In this document: positions 1-8,736 of the stretch, in pieces
How the letters are laid out: each line of letters opens with the position of its first letter
Numbering within the stretch: position 1 is the stretch's first letter
Source: Stigmatella ashevillena
Lineage (GTDB): Bacteria; Myxococcota; Myxococcia; Myxococcales; Myxococcaceae
Assembly (NCBI RefSeq): GCF_028368975.1
Contig: NZ_JAQNDM010000002.1
Span: 4,706,425 to 4,770,424, forward strand
Length of the DNA stretch: 64,000 nucleotides
Reading direction: 5' to 3'
Notes under the pieces: model-generated
What the model was told of the DNA's origin: nothing
Seen by the model: only the letters and a program-made list of their open reading frames with translations
Databases searched by the model: none
Translations under genes and position numbers: made by a program

Positions 1-521
1 AGCATCGCCAGGAGCAGCCAGTGCGCGCACAAGGCGGGGTGGCCAAAACGGGCCGCCAGGACCGGGGCCAGGGCCAGCAGCACGCCTCCCAGCACCCGGG
101 GCACCGCGCGGGGCGACGCCACCGCCACCAGCCGGGAGCCGAAATACCCCATCAGCGCGTAGCACAGCGCCAGCCACGCGCCGGTGTACTGGAAGTCCAC
201 CGGCAACCACCCCGAGAAGGGCTTGAGCCCCACCGCCACCCAGGGGATGCCATCCGTGAGTGACACCCGCGTTCCATAAGGATGAAAGAGATTGGGCATG
301 TCGCCCAGGGGCAACCCCCAAGGGGCCTGACGCAGGAAGAGCCAGCCAAAGAGGTTCATGGCCCAATCCCCCTGCGTCAGCCAATCGATGCGCGTGGGCG
401 GGAGCACCGCCCCACCGCCCAGCCACAGGAACCACCCCAGCCCGCCCAGGGCGGCGAGCCACTCGGGCAGGCGGTCGAGCAACGCGGAGCCTTCGTCACG
501 GCGTACGGACTTCGGGAGCAT
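1..521 (-). CDS. DUF6311-like polytopic membrane protein (3' end outside window)
   Basis: The minus strand is open from an ATG at 521 to the window edge, giving 173 residues without a stop. The N-terminal region reads as a first membrane helix (LAALGGLGWFLWLGGGAVLP) followed by a periplasmic loop containing TQGDWAMNLFGWLFLR, LPLGDMPNLFHPYGT and FQYTGAWLALCYALMGYFGS, then further hydrophobic helices rich in Ala and Leu. This order (GDW, FHP-GT, QY-G-W) matches my recollection of the DUF6311 family, polytopic proteins related in topology to glycosyltransferase-C membrane transferases. Function in that family is not established; a role in surface glycoconjugate assembly is inference. It runs in the same direction as the pirin gene upstream of it, with a 36-bp gap. 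The gene is cut by the window, so length and catalytic residues cannot be judged. Confidence 0.6.
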   Translation of the reverse strand, partial: MLPKSVRRDEGSALLDRLPEWLAALGGLGWFLWLGGGAVLPPTRIDWLTQGDWAMNLFGWLFLRQAPWGLPLGDMPNLFHPYGTRVSLTDGIPWVAVGLKPFSGWLPVDFQYTGAWLALCYALMGYFGSRLVAVASPRAVPRVLGGVLLALAPVLAARFGHPALCAHWLLLAM

Positions 522-557
522 GGCACCTCGTCCGGCACGAGAGCCCAATCTCCGCGC

Positions 558-1253
558 TCAGGCCAGATCGAAAAGCAGCGCCTCGAGAGGCTCGGTGGCG
601 GAGAGTACCAGCCGGGACTCCTCGGACACCGCCACCCCATCGCCCGCGCTCACCGCCACGCCGTTGAGCGTTCCTGCCCCCCGGGCCATCTGCAGCCACG
701 CGTGCCGGCCCGGGGCCAGCGTGTACTCGGTCTGCTCGCCCTTGCCCAACAAGGTGCTGTACAGCCGCATGTCCTGGTTCACCTTCAGCGAGCCATCCTC
801 CCCCTTGGGAGACACCACCAGCCGGAACCGCCCCTGGCGCTCCTGCTCCGGGAAGGCCTTCTGCTCGTAGCTCGGCGTCAGCCCGGCCCGCTCGGGGAGA
901 ATCCAGATCTGCAACAGGTGCAGCTCCTCTCCCGTCGGGTTCTGCTCGCTGTGCAGCACGCCCGTGCCCGCCGTCATCCGCTGCAGTTCGCCCGGGCGCA
1001 GGATGCCCACCGAGCCCATGCTGTCGCGGTGCTCGACGGCACCCGAGAGCACATAGGTGATGATCTCCATGTCCTGGTGGGGGTGGGTGCCAAAGCCGCG
1101 GCGGGGCGCCACGCGGTCCTCGTTGATGACGCGCAGCGCGCGGAAGTTCATGTGCGCCGGATCGTAATAACCCGCGAACGAGAACGTGTGGTGGGCATCC
1201 AGCCAGCCATGATTCGCATGGCCACGCTGATTCGACGGTCGAACGGTCAACAT
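558..1253 (-). CDS. pirin family protein, YhhW/quercetin 2,3-dioxygenase type
   Basis: A 231-residue bicupin of the usual length for the E. coli YhhW group. The four metal ligands are present at the same numbers as in YhhW: His57 and His59 in THPHQDME, His101 and Glu103 in VLHSEQNP. YhhW-type pirins bind a divalent metal and can oxidise quercetin in vitro; the physiological substrate is usually unknown. There is no signal peptide, so the protein is cytoplasmic. The start is supported by AAAAGGAG about 7 bases upstream of the ATG. It lies just downstream of the LysR gene on the same strand, and a palindrome (1340-1355) shared with the YceI promoter region lies 87 bp upstream of its start, which suggests LysR control. 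A second, exported pirin is encoded at 8737. Confidence 0.9.
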   Translation of the reverse strand: MLTVRPSNQRGHANHGWLDAHHTFSFAGYYDPAHMNFRALRVINEDRVAPRRGFGTHPHQDMEIITYVLSGAVEHRDSMGSVGILRPGELQRMTAGTGVLHSEQNPTGEELHLLQIWILPERAGLTPSYEQKAFPEQERQGRFRLVVSPKGEDGSLKVNQDMRLYSTLLGKGEQTEYTLAPGRHAWLQMARGAGTLNGVAVSAGDGVAVSEESRLVLSATEPLEALLFDLA

Positions 1254-1339
1254 GGTGGGCTCCTTTTCCCAAACCTCATCTGTGAACCATCATGGGGGCG
1301 AGCCCCCTCCATGACAAAGAACCTCTGGCGGGAAGGACG

Positions 1340-1355
1340 GTTCCATGGATGGAAC
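1340..1355. promoter_or_regulatory. candidate LysR operator, copy 1
   Basis: GTTCCATGGATGGAAC: arms GTTCCA and TGGAAC around four bases. It sits between the LysR stop and the pirin start. The same arms with a 4-base spacer recur at 2281-2298, before the YceI gene and the LysR gene itself. Dyads of this size are typical LysR-family sites; assignment to this regulator is inference from the two matched positions. Confidence 0.5.
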
Positions 1356-1376
1356 AACAGGCGGAGCGGCCCCTCC

Positions 1377-2258
1377 CTATGGGGTGGGCCAGTGCTCCCG
1401 CAGGAAGTCCACGAAGGCCATCACCTTCGGCGAGTGGTGCCGAGTCACTGGGTAGATGGCATGCACCGACGCCCCCGACGAACTCCACTCCGGAAGGATG
1501 CGTTGCAGCCGTCCGGAGGCAATGTCCTCGACGTAGAGACTGTTGGGCAGCAGGGCGACTCCAAAGCCTGCCAGCGTCACCGCGCGCAACATGTCGGGCT
1601 CGTTCACGGTGAGCCGCGCGCGAATGGGCACCTCGGCGGACCGGTTCCCGGAGAACAGGGACCAGACGTTGCCCCCTGTCCCCGAGCCAAAGAGCAGACA
1701 GTCATGCGACGCCAACTCCCGGGGAGACTTGGGGGCGCCGTGCTCCTGGATGTAGCGGGGCGAGGCCATGACGCCCCGCTCGATGCTCCCGAGCCTGCGG
1801 GCGATGAGCGAGGAGGAGTCGGGCAGCCGCCCGGCGCGCACGGCCAGGTCGAACCCTTCCTCCACCAGGTCCACCGTGCGGTCCGTGCACACCATGTCGA
1901 TCTGCACCTCGGGGTAGTGCGTCAGGAACTCCGCGAGGATGCTGCCCATGAAGTTGAAGGCCAGCGGGGCTGTCACGCGGAGCAACCCATGCGGCGCGGA
2001 CTGCATGCGGGTGACGGCCAGCTCGGCCAGCTCGGCCTCGGCCACGATGCGGGCACAGTGCTCGTAGTAGGCCTGCCCCACCTCCGTGAGGCGCAGCTTG
2101 CGCGTGGTGCGCTGTAGGAGCTGGGCACCCACGCGCTCCTCCAGCTCGGACACCTTGCGGCTCACCGTGGACTTGGGCATGCGCAATCCCCGCGCCGCCA
2201 AGGTGAAGCTGCCAGCCTGGACGACCTTCGCGAAGACGAGGAGTTCGTTGAGATCCAT
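1377..2258 (-). CDS. LysR-family transcriptional regulator
   Basis: A 293-residue LysR protein. The winged helix-turn-helix lies at residues about 1-60 (VVQAGSFTLAARGL, MPKSTVSRKVSELEERVG, TTRKLRLTEVG), followed by a periplasmic-binding-like effector domain to the C-terminus. An in-frame extension to 2318 is open, but family alignment places the start at MDLNELLVFAKVV, ATG at 2258; no good ribosome-binding site is visible there. It belongs to the subgroup that resembles regulators of electrophile or quinone stress genes, judging by its pirin neighbour; that is inference. It lies between a pirin gene (same strand, downstream) and a divergent YceI gene, with one copy of the same palindrome in each intergenic space, so autoregulation plus control of both neighbours is likely. 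The effector is unknown. Confidence 0.9.
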   Translation of the reverse strand: MDLNELLVFAKVVQAGSFTLAARGLRMPKSTVSRKVSELEERVGAQLLQRTTRKLRLTEVGQAYYEHCARIVAEAELAELAVTRMQSAPHGLLRVTAPLAFNFMGSILAEFLTHYPEVQIDMVCTDRTVDLVEEGFDLAVRAGRLPDSSSLIARRLGSIERGVMASPRYIQEHGAPKSPRELASHDCLLFGSGTGGNVWSLFSGNRSAEVPIRARLTVNEPDMLRAVTLAGFGVALLPNSLYVEDIASGRLQRILPEWSSSGASVHAIYPVTRHHSPKVMAFVDFLREHWPTP

Positions 2259-2280
2259 GACGGTGCGGAGTCCGGGGAGT

Positions 2281-2298
2281 TGTTCCACCCATGGAACA
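2281..2298. promoter_or_regulatory. candidate LysR operator, copy 2
   Basis: TGTTCCACCCATGGAACA: perfect 7-base arms around four bases, in the divergent promoter region between LysR (start 2258, minus) and YceI (start 2388, plus). It shares arms and spacing with the site at 1340-1355. A dyad between a LysR gene and its divergent target is the classical position for a LysR site. Confidence 0.55.
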
Positions 2299-2387
2299 GA
2301 ACGTCCAGTTCGTCCCATCTAATCAAGGACGGTGCCCACCGCTAGCTTCAGTCCTGTCAGCAGCGCCTTTTTCCAAGGAGAACCGCC

Positions 2388-2939
2388 ATGGCCCACAGCA
2401 CCTGGAACATCGACCCCACCCACTCTGGCGTCCACTTCACCGTCCGCCACATGGTCATCTCGAAGGTCCGCGGAAACTTCCGCAAGTTCACCGGGACGGT
2501 CTCCCTGGACGAGCAGGCGCTCGACACCTCGTCGGTGACGGCAACCCTCGAAACGGCGAGCATCGACACGGGCGTCGAGCAACGGGACAACCACCTGCGC
2601 TCGCCGGACTTCTTCGACGCGGCGAAGTTCCCCACCATCACCTTCCAGAGCACGAAGGTGGAGAAGGGCTCGGGCGACGGCTTCCGGGTGACCGGCAAGC
2701 TGACCATCCGCGACATCACCCGCGACGTGGTCCTCGAGGCCGAGCAGCTCGGCATTGGCAAGGACCCCTGGGGCAACACCAAGGCCGCCTTCGAGGCGAA
2801 GACCTCCATTGACCGCAAGGACTTCGGCCTGACCTGGAATCAGGCGCTGGAGGCGGGCGGCGTGCTCGTCGGCGAGAAGATCGAGATCGGCCTGGAGATC
2901 CAGGCGGTCAAGGCCCAGGCCTCCGACAAGGCCGCCTGA
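2388..2939 (+). CDS. YceI-family lipid-binding-like protein, cytoplasmic form
   Basis: A 183-residue YceI-domain protein filling almost the whole length: WNIDPTHSGVHFTVRHM at residues about 5-21, then the conserved SIDTGVEQRDNHLRSPDFFD and the FPTITFQST strand. The family forms a lipocalin-like barrel that binds polyisoprenoid or similar amphiphiles. Most members are secreted; this one has no signal sequence and should be cytoplasmic. The ATG is preceded by AAGGAG with normal spacing. It is divergent from the LysR gene and has the second copy of the shared palindrome about 90 bp upstream. The LysR-pirin-YceI grouping suggests a stress response to a hydrophobic compound, which is inference. 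Confidence 0.9.
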   Translation: MAHSTWNIDPTHSGVHFTVRHMVISKVRGNFRKFTGTVSLDEQALDTSSVTATLETASIDTGVEQRDNHLRSPDFFDAAKFPTITFQSTKVEKGSGDGFRVTGKLTIRDITRDVVLEAEQLGIGKDPWGNTKAAFEAKTSIDRKDFGLTWNQALEAGGVLVGEKIEIGLEIQAVKAQASDKAA

Positions 2940-2951
2940 GCCCTTCCCACG

Positions 2952-2980
2952 GAGGGCGAAGGTCCCATTCCTTCGCCCTC
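2952..2980. terminator. bidirectional hairpin terminator between convergent genes
   Basis: Perfect 11-base arms GAGGGCGAAGG (2952-2962) and CCTTCGCCCTC (2970-2980) with a 7-base loop. It lies in the 52 bp between the YceI stop and the stop of the convergent RCC1 gene. There is no clear T-run on either side, so termination efficiency is uncertain. Confidence 0.6.
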
Positions 2981-2991
2981 ATGAGAGGCCA

Positions 2992-5394
2992 TTACGGAGC
3001 GGGAGCGATGACCTGGATGTCCCCCGCGACGGAAGGCAGTTCGTTGTCACCGATGTGATTGGTATTGCCATAACCAATCTGGCCGTAGGTACCGGCGCCC
3101 CAGCAACGGGCCGCCCCCGTGCTCAGCAGAGCGCACGAGTGCGCTCCTCCCGTGGCCACCTGGTACGCGGTCGCTCCGTCCAGGTCCACCGTGGCGGTGG
3201 GAGGCGCGTTCTGCTGGGTGGTGTTGCCATAACCCAACCGGCCTTCATTGCCCGCTCCCCAGCACTTGATGCCGCCGCTGCTCAGCAAGGCACACGTGTG
3301 CGCCTCGCCCGCCGCCACCTGGAGCACCTTGCCGCCCGTATTCACGTCACCCGCGTTGGCGGGCGCCTCATTGTCTCCCACATCGTTATTGAAGTAGTTC
3401 CAAGGGCTGTTCGGGTTCGTATAGCTGTAATTGCCATATCCGAGCTGACCGTAGTTGTTGTAACCCCAGCAGCGGACGTAACCCGTCGTGAGCAGCGCGC
3501 AGGTGTGGTGGGAACCCGCCGACAGCTGCAGGACGTTCCCACCCACGTTCACGTCTCCCGCCACTGACGGCAACTCATTGTCTCCAATGGTGGTGAGATT
3601 GCCGTAGCCCAGGCGGCCTTCACCACCGGCCCCCCAGCAGCGCACCTTCCCCGTGTCCATCAGCGCGCACGTGTGAGCACTGCCTGCCACGATGTCCTTG
3701 ACGGTGCCGCCCACCTGCACGTCTCCCACGCTCCACGGCTGCTCGTTGTCTCCCACGTTCTGCGTGTTTCCGTAGCCCAACTGTCCGGAGTTGTTGCGGC
3801 CCCAGCAGCGCACCTTCCCCGTGTCCATCAGCGCGCACGTGTGCGTGGCTCCCGCCGCCAGCTTCACCGCGATACCACCCACGTTCACATAGCCATAGCT
3901 GGCGATGGCCTCACCATCCCCCACGTGCTGCGTGGTGTTGTACCCCAGCTGCCCGTAGGTGTTCTCACCCCAGCACCGCACCAAGCCCGTGTCGAACAGC
4001 GCGCACGTGTGGTTGGCTCCGGCCACAATCTTCGCTGCCACACCCACCAGCGCCACGTCCCCCGCCGTGTACGGCTTCTCGTTGTCTCCCATGGTGAACG
4101 TGTTCCCGTAACCCAACTGGCCAAACTGGTTGCGGCCCCAGCACCGCATCGTCCCGTTGTTGAACAACACGCACGTGTGGGTGCTCCCCGCCCGGATGGC
4201 GTTGAAACCCGTCACCGGCCCCTCCGCCACCGGGTTGTCCGGGAACTGGTCCGGCGTCAGCGGGTACGACAGCGTCGTCTTCCCGCCCTTGCTGTCCGTC
4301 ACCTCCAGATTCACCGTCCCCTGCACCTGCACCGTGTAGTTCTCCAGCGTCGACGGGTTCGTGCCTCCCGTGAACGCGGGCAGCGGCTCGAACGTCGTCC
4401 CCGCCGCGGGCGTAAAGCTCCACGCGTAGCTCAGCGCTGCCTCCGCGTCGTCGTCCGCCACCTCCGCCTTGAACAGCACGTTCCCCGTTCCCGTCAGCCG
4501 GTGCGTCGTGATGCTGTTGATCACCGGGTTGAACAGCACCTGCAACACGCTGTCCCTCACTCCGTCTGTCGTCCCCGGCGGCTTCACCTTCGTCTGGAAC
4601 GTCGTCACCACCGAGTGCCCTGCCTCGTTCGTCACCTTCACCGTGTGCGTGTACTCCGTCACCGCGCTCACCGTCGGCGGCGCGTACTGGCTCACGAACG
4701 TCCCCGCCACCGCGGCCAGCGTGATTCCTCCCGTCAACGGGTAGAACGTCCCCCCTCCCACCGCGGGCTTAATCTCATACGTCAGCGACTCCCCCGTGTT
4801 CGCCTCCACGGAGAACGACACGTTTCCGCTCTGGTCCGACCCAAACGCCGACGGCACCGAGATCTTCTTGATTCTCGGGATGGTGATGGACTGCCCATCA
4901 TTCGCCGCCGCCAAGGTGATGACCACCTTGTCGTTGTTGATCGCCAGCGTCTGCTCCGTTGTCCCCTGGAACAGCAGCTTGCCCGCCGTGTCGGTCGCCT
5001 TCGCCGAGAACACCAGCGCCTTGCCCTTGGGCAGGAACGGAATCGTTCCCGTCCACTGGTCCGCCGACTTGAACAAGTCGAAGTTCACGTACAGCGGCGT
5101 GCTCGAGTCCTTCTCCTTCACATCGATCCGGATGGCCGCCACATCCGTGTAAGCAAACGCCTGCTGCGCATGCAGCGACGAGGCGGAATACATCCGCACC
5201 TTCGAGGCGCCGCTGGAGGTATAGATGTCCGACGCCTGAATCGCGAAGGAGGCGCTGGTGGACGCCTCTTCCTGCTGCCCTGGCATCTCCGAAGGTTGGG
5301 AACCGCAGCCTACCGTCCCAAACGTGAAGGCTGACAAAACAAGGACGGTCTTCCTCAACATCCGCTGCGTGCTCTTGAAACAGGGATTGCGCAT
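2992..5394 (-). CDS. RCC1-repeat lipoprotein
   Basis: An 800-residue exported protein. The start at 5394 has GGAG five bases upstream; an ATG at 5412 is also in frame. The N-terminus is a lipoprotein signal with lipobox TVGC, so it should sit on the outer membrane or surface. Residues about 40-390 look like several beta-sandwich (Ig/cadherin-like) modules, including repeated TYEIKP and YAWSFTPAAG type strands. From about residue 393 there are seven RCC1 repeats, each carrying an HTCAL...G.VRCWG.N..GQLGYGN core, the number needed to close one seven-bladed propeller. Repeat 5 carries an extra loop of about 16 residues rich in Asn, Tyr and Pro. RCC1-type lipoproteins are abundant in myxobacteria; the eukaryotic guanine-exchange activity should not be assumed. 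The ligand is unknown. Confidence 0.85.
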   Translation of the reverse strand: MRNPCFKSTQRMLRKTVLVLSAFTFGTVGCGSQPSEMPGQQEEASTSASFAIQASDIYTSSGASKVRMYSASSLHAQQAFAYTDVAAIRIDVKEKDSSTPLYVNFDLFKSADQWTGTIPFLPKGKALVFSAKATDTAGKLLFQGTTEQTLAINNDKVVITLAAANDGQSITIPRIKKISVPSAFGSDQSGNVSFSVEANTGESLTYEIKPAVGGGTFYPLTGGITLAAVAGTFVSQYAPPTVSAVTEYTHTVKVTNEAGHSVVTTFQTKVKPPGTTDGVRDSVLQVLFNPVINSITTHRLTGTGNVLFKAEVADDDAEAALSYAWSFTPAAGTTFEPLPAFTGGTNPSTLENYTVQVQGTVNLEVTDSKGGKTTLSYPLTPDQFPDNPVAEGPVTGFNAIRAGSTHTCVLFNNGTMRCWGRNQFGQLGYGNTFTMGDNEKPYTAGDVALVGVAAKIVAGANHTCALFDTGLVRCWGENTYGQLGYNTTQHVGDGEAIASYGYVNVGGIAVKLAAGATHTCALMDTGKVRCWGRNNSGQLGYGNTQNVGDNEQPWSVGDVQVGGTVKDIVAGSAHTCALMDTGKVRCWGAGGEGRLGYGNLTTIGDNELPSVAGDVNVGGNVLQLSAGSHHTCALLTTGYVRCWGYNNYGQLGYGNYSYTNPNSPWNYFNNDVGDNEAPANAGDVNTGGKVLQVAAGEAHTCALLSSGGIKCWGAGNEGRLGYGNTTQQNAPPTATVDLDGATAYQVATGGAHSCALLSTGAARCWGAGTYGQIGYGNTNHIGDNELPSVAGDIQVIAPAP

Positions 5395-5748
5395 ACCAGC
5401 TCCAGGACGCAAGTCCGCCGTGCCGCCTCACGCAGCCCTGCGAACCCACGTCGCGTCATGACCTCGGTTGGAAAGCGAAACCCAGTGGGCTGGGCATCGC
5501 CGCCCAAGCCCTGAGCAACATCCAAGCCACTTCGCTGGCCTCGGGAACGCCCGGCCCCTCAGTTCAGTTTTTGAACTGCTGTGTGGGAAGCCTTGGGGCG
5601 GGTCGCTCGCAACCCCCTGGATCCACTGGTTTTTTGCAAATGTTCAGAATTTAAACTATCAGTAACGAAATCTAAACTCGGCGCAGTCCAGAATTCCTGC
5701 CTTGCCCTGCACGTGGGGGACACAGGCTTTGTCTGGTCTTGTATTTTC
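5395..5748. other. intergenic region upstream of the sigma54 activator gene
   Basis: 354 bp between divergent genes. The part from about 5625 to 5750 is unusually AT-rich for this window (runs such as TTTTTTGCAAA, AATTTAAACTA, TATTTTCATG), as expected for a promoter region. An open frame extends into it from 5581, but its composition is unlike coding sequence here. I saw no sigma54 site with correct spacing and no structured RNA. Confidence 0.4.
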
Positions 5749-8712
5749 ATGTCACGGAAATCTTCCAGCATCAATGGCTTTCACATTCTGGAGCCCCTGG
5801 TCGGAGAGCGTCCGCTGGGGTCGCGTCTGGAAGAAGCACGCATGCGATTCGACCGTGGCCGAGGGGCGCATCAAGTCCTGGCCGCGCTGGAATGCGCGGT
5901 GCTCGCCGCGCTCGTGGGCCGACGCGCCGAAGCGGAGTCCTTCCTTCTGAGAGGCAGGTCCGTGGCCACCCCTGAGTTGGAGGGGCAGGTGGAGCTGGCG
6001 TCTGCCCTGGTCTTGTTGGAGGCCGGCTACTCCGCCCGTGTCGCCGGCGCCCTGGAGCGTGCCGAGGCCTTCTGGAGCACGCAGGAGGCACCTGCCTCGC
6101 GGGCGCTCAGCCTGGTCCTCTACGCCCAGGTGCTGTTGTTGGATGGCATGAGCACCGCCGCGGTGCGGGCCTCCTTGGAGGGACTGGATCAACTGCCTCC
6201 CAGCGAGGAGGAGACGCCGCTGACGGTCCACGCCCACCTCGTCGCGGCCGAGTGCCTGCTGACGGTGGGCACCCTGCCCGAGGCCCTGGCGCTTCTGGAG
6301 AAGGCAGCGCGCATGGCCGCGTGTACAGGGCTGCTCGCGGCCCGCGCGGAGATGCTGAGGGTGCGCGGAGGGCTGGCCCAGGGCACTCCCAACCCCGAGG
6401 TGCTCCGCGCCGCGCTGGCCCGGGCCACGGAGCGGTTCGAACTGCTGGAGGCCCCCCGGGAGCAGGCACTGGCCCATATGACCCATGCGGCGCTCGTGGC
6501 GAGGGGCGCCGCCGGTACGCCCGAGCACTGGCTGGCCCGGGCCCATCCCCTGCTGGTCAAGGTGGGCACCGCGAAGGATCTCCGTCAGCTTCGGCAAGCC
6601 TTCCGGAGCTTCAATCCGCACAAGGCCGATGGGTTCATCGACACGGACCTCTTCTCGGTGATGGAGGAACTGCGCGAGCGCCACGCCCGGCTCAAGGACA
6701 TCCTCTCCGCTCAGCGCGATGCCCGCTCATCCGAGCACCCTCACCTGGCCGCGCTCCCCAGCCCCCTGGCGAAGATCGCCGATGACGCGCTGGAGTCGGT
6801 CCACCTCACGGAGGAGGCGCTCATCCGGGCCCTGGAGCACACCCTGCTCGACCGGGAGCGACTGGGCCTGCTGGTGGTCGTCAGCCAACAGCTCTCCGGC
6901 ATCGGGGAGATGGAGGAGCTCCTGGCGACGATTCCCCGGCTGGCCATGGGGCTCATTGCCGCGACGGTGGCGGGCCTCGTGGAGCTTGACGACGAGGGAA
7001 ACCTCCAGGAACTCCGGCAGGGAAGCCTCCCGCAGGAGCTTCCTTCCGAATGCTTCCGCGAGGCCGTCCTCTCCGCGTTCCAGCAGGGCGCCCCCCAACG
7101 CATTCCCGACAAGGTCCGCCCCGCACAGTTCGGGCGCTCCCTGGACCGAGCGCCCCAGGGCCAGTGTGTCCTGATTCCCCTGTACGGCCAGAACAGGAAG
7201 CGGCTGGGGCTGGTGCTGGGCCTGTCCGACGCACGGACGGTCCTTTCGGACAGGGATCTCGAACAGCTCGCCGTCTTCGGCTCTCTCTGCGGCGCGGCCA
7301 TCGCGCGTGTCAGTGCCAGCCTCTCACTGCATCAGGCCGCCGCGCGCGATGCAGCGACCCTCGGCGCCATCCGCGAGGGTGTCCTCACGCTGGACCATGC
7401 GGGGCTCGTCTGCGCCCTCAATCACTCCGCCGCGCGCCTGCTCCGGATCCAGCCCGCCCAGCTCCTCGGCCGACCGCTGCGGAGCATCGCGGCGCTCGAG
7501 CCCTTGGGAGAGGCGCTGAAGGCGGGCAGGCCGCTCTTGAACGAGGTCATCGCGCTCCCCCAGGGGGAGCTGATCGTCTGCGCCCAGACCTATGAAGGCG
7601 GCGTCGTGGCGACCCTTCAGGAGCTCGCCAGCGCGCAGCGGCTCGCGCACAAAATCACCAGCTCCCAGGCACGCTTCACCTTCGAGGATCTCCTCGGCGA
7701 GGACCCTGCCTTCCTCTCCTGCTTGAAAGATGCGCGTCAGGCGGCCCGCTCGGACGTTCCCATCCTCATCACCGGGGAGAGCGGCACCGGCAAGGAGCTG
7801 CTCGCGCAAGCCATTCACCGGGCGTCCCCCAGCGAGGCCTTTCCTTTCGTCGGCATCAACATGGCGGCCTTTCCTCGGGAGCTGCTGGAGAGCGAGCTGT
7901 TTGGCTACGAGCGCGGGGCCTTCACGGGCGCCCGGGCCGGAGGCAATCCGGGGAAGTTCGAGTTGGCGGACCGGGGCACGTTGCTGCTCGATGAGATTGG
8001 CGACATGCCCCTGGAGATGCAGGTCAAGCTGCTGCGCGTCTTGCAAGAGCGGATATTCCAGCGGCTGGGGGGCGCGCGAGACCTTCCCGTCATGGCCCGC
8101 GTGGTGGCGACGACCCACCGGGACCTCGAGCGGGCCATCGAAGAAGGGAGCTTCCGGTTGGATCTCTTCCACCGCCTGCGGGCCGTGCACCTGCGCCTGC
8201 CGCCGCTCCGGGAGCGGCCCTGCGACATTCCCGGGCTGGTGGACTACCACCTGCGGCGCTACACCTCGCGGCTCCACCGCCGCCCCATCCAGGTGGCGCC
8301 GCACGTCATGGCGGACCTGGAGGCCTATGACTGGCCCGGAAATGTGCGTGAGCTGGCGAACCTCATGGAAGGGGCGGCCAGCCTGCTCCTCGACGATCAG
8401 GACGTTCTGGTCCGGACCCCACCCGCCGTTGCACGCGCCCTCCAGCGCGCGCGCCCTCCGGTGTCCAAGCTCCCCGGGGGAGCCCCTCCCGAGAAGTCCG
8501 TGCTTCCCTTCGCGGAGGTCGAGCGCCGCGCCTTCGAGCATGCCCTGCAACACTTCGCGGGAAACGTGGCCCAGGCCGCCAAGGCGCTGGGGGTGGCCAA
8601 GGCTACCTTCTATAGCAAGATCCGGCGCTACGGCCTGGGGGTGCAGGCGCAGGAGCCGGTGGCCCCCTCCGCCCTGGCAAACCGTGGGCGCTCCGGAAAA
8701 ATGCTGAGCTGA
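5749..8712 (+). CDS. sigma54-dependent activator with TPR-like, GAF and PAS domains
   Basis: A 987-residue NtrC-class enhancer-binding protein. Residues about 1-310 are helical and TPR-like (Ala/Leu/Glu-rich repeats), about 365-515 a GAF domain, about 530-625 a PAS domain, about 650-880 the AAA+ core, and the last 60 residues a Fis-type helix-turn-helix (NVAQAAKALGVAKATFYSKI). The AAA+ core has Walker A GESGTGKE near residue 675, the sigma54-contacting GAFTGA loop near 722, and Walker B LLLDEIGDM. All catalytic features are intact, so it should open sigma54-RNA polymerase complexes in answer to a signal sensed by GAF or PAS. There is no receiver domain, so control is by ligand or protein rather than phosphorylation. 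The frame is open back to 5581, but the ATG at 5749 (MSRKSSSINGF) begins the part with normal codon use. No cognate kinase lies beside it. Confidence 0.88.
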   Translation: MSRKSSSINGFHILEPLVGERPLGSRLEEARMRFDRGRGAHQVLAALECAVLAALVGRRAEAESFLLRGRSVATPELEGQVELASALVLLEAGYSARVAGALERAEAFWSTQEAPASRALSLVLYAQVLLLDGMSTAAVRASLEGLDQLPPSEEETPLTVHAHLVAAECLLTVGTLPEALALLEKAARMAACTGLLAARAEMLRVRGGLAQGTPNPEVLRAALARATERFELLEAPREQALAHMTHAALVARGAAGTPEHWLARAHPLLVKVGTAKDLRQLRQAFRSFNPHKADGFIDTDLFSVMEELRERHARLKDILSAQRDARSSEHPHLAALPSPLAKIADDALESVHLTEEALIRALEHTLLDRERLGLLVVVSQQLSGIGEMEELLATIPRLAMGLIAATVAGLVELDDEGNLQELRQGSLPQELPSECFREAVLSAFQQGAPQRIPDKVRPAQFGRSLDRAPQGQCVLIPLYGQNRKRLGLVLGLSDARTVLSDRDLEQLAVFGSLCGAAIARVSASLSLHQAAARDAATLGAIREGVLTLDHAGLVCALNHSAARLLRIQPAQLLGRPLRSIAALEPLGEALKAGRPLLNEVIALPQGELIVCAQTYEGGVVATLQELASAQRLAHKITSSQARFTFEDLLGEDPAFLSCLKDARQAARSDVPILITGESGTGKELLAQAIHRASPSEAFPFVGINMAAFPRELLESELFGYERGAFTGARAGGNPGKFELADRGTLLLDEIGDMPLEMQVKLLRVLQERIFQRLGGARDLPVMARVVATTHRDLERAIEEGSFRLDLFHRLRAVHLRLPPLRERPCDIPGLVDYHLRRYTSRLHRRPIQVAPHVMADLEAYDWPGNVRELANLMEGAASLLLDDQDVLVRTPPAVARALQRARPPVSKLPGGAPPEKSVLPFAEVERRAFEHALQHFAGNVAQAAKALGVAKATFYSKIRRYGLGVQAQEPVAPSALANRGRSGKMLS

Positions 8713-8736
8713 GGCGCGGCGACCGCTCACGGCGGT

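Noticed and set aside
282-2117. 611-codon plus-strand open frame
   Set aside because: It runs antisense to the DUF6311-like, pirin and LysR genes, is Arg/His/Gly-rich as expected of a high-GC shadow, and has no family resemblance.
5625-5665. Possible sigma54 promoter (CTGGTTTTTTGCAAA) before the NtrC-type gene
   Set aside because: The GG and GC doublets are 6 bases apart; sigma54 promoters need 10.
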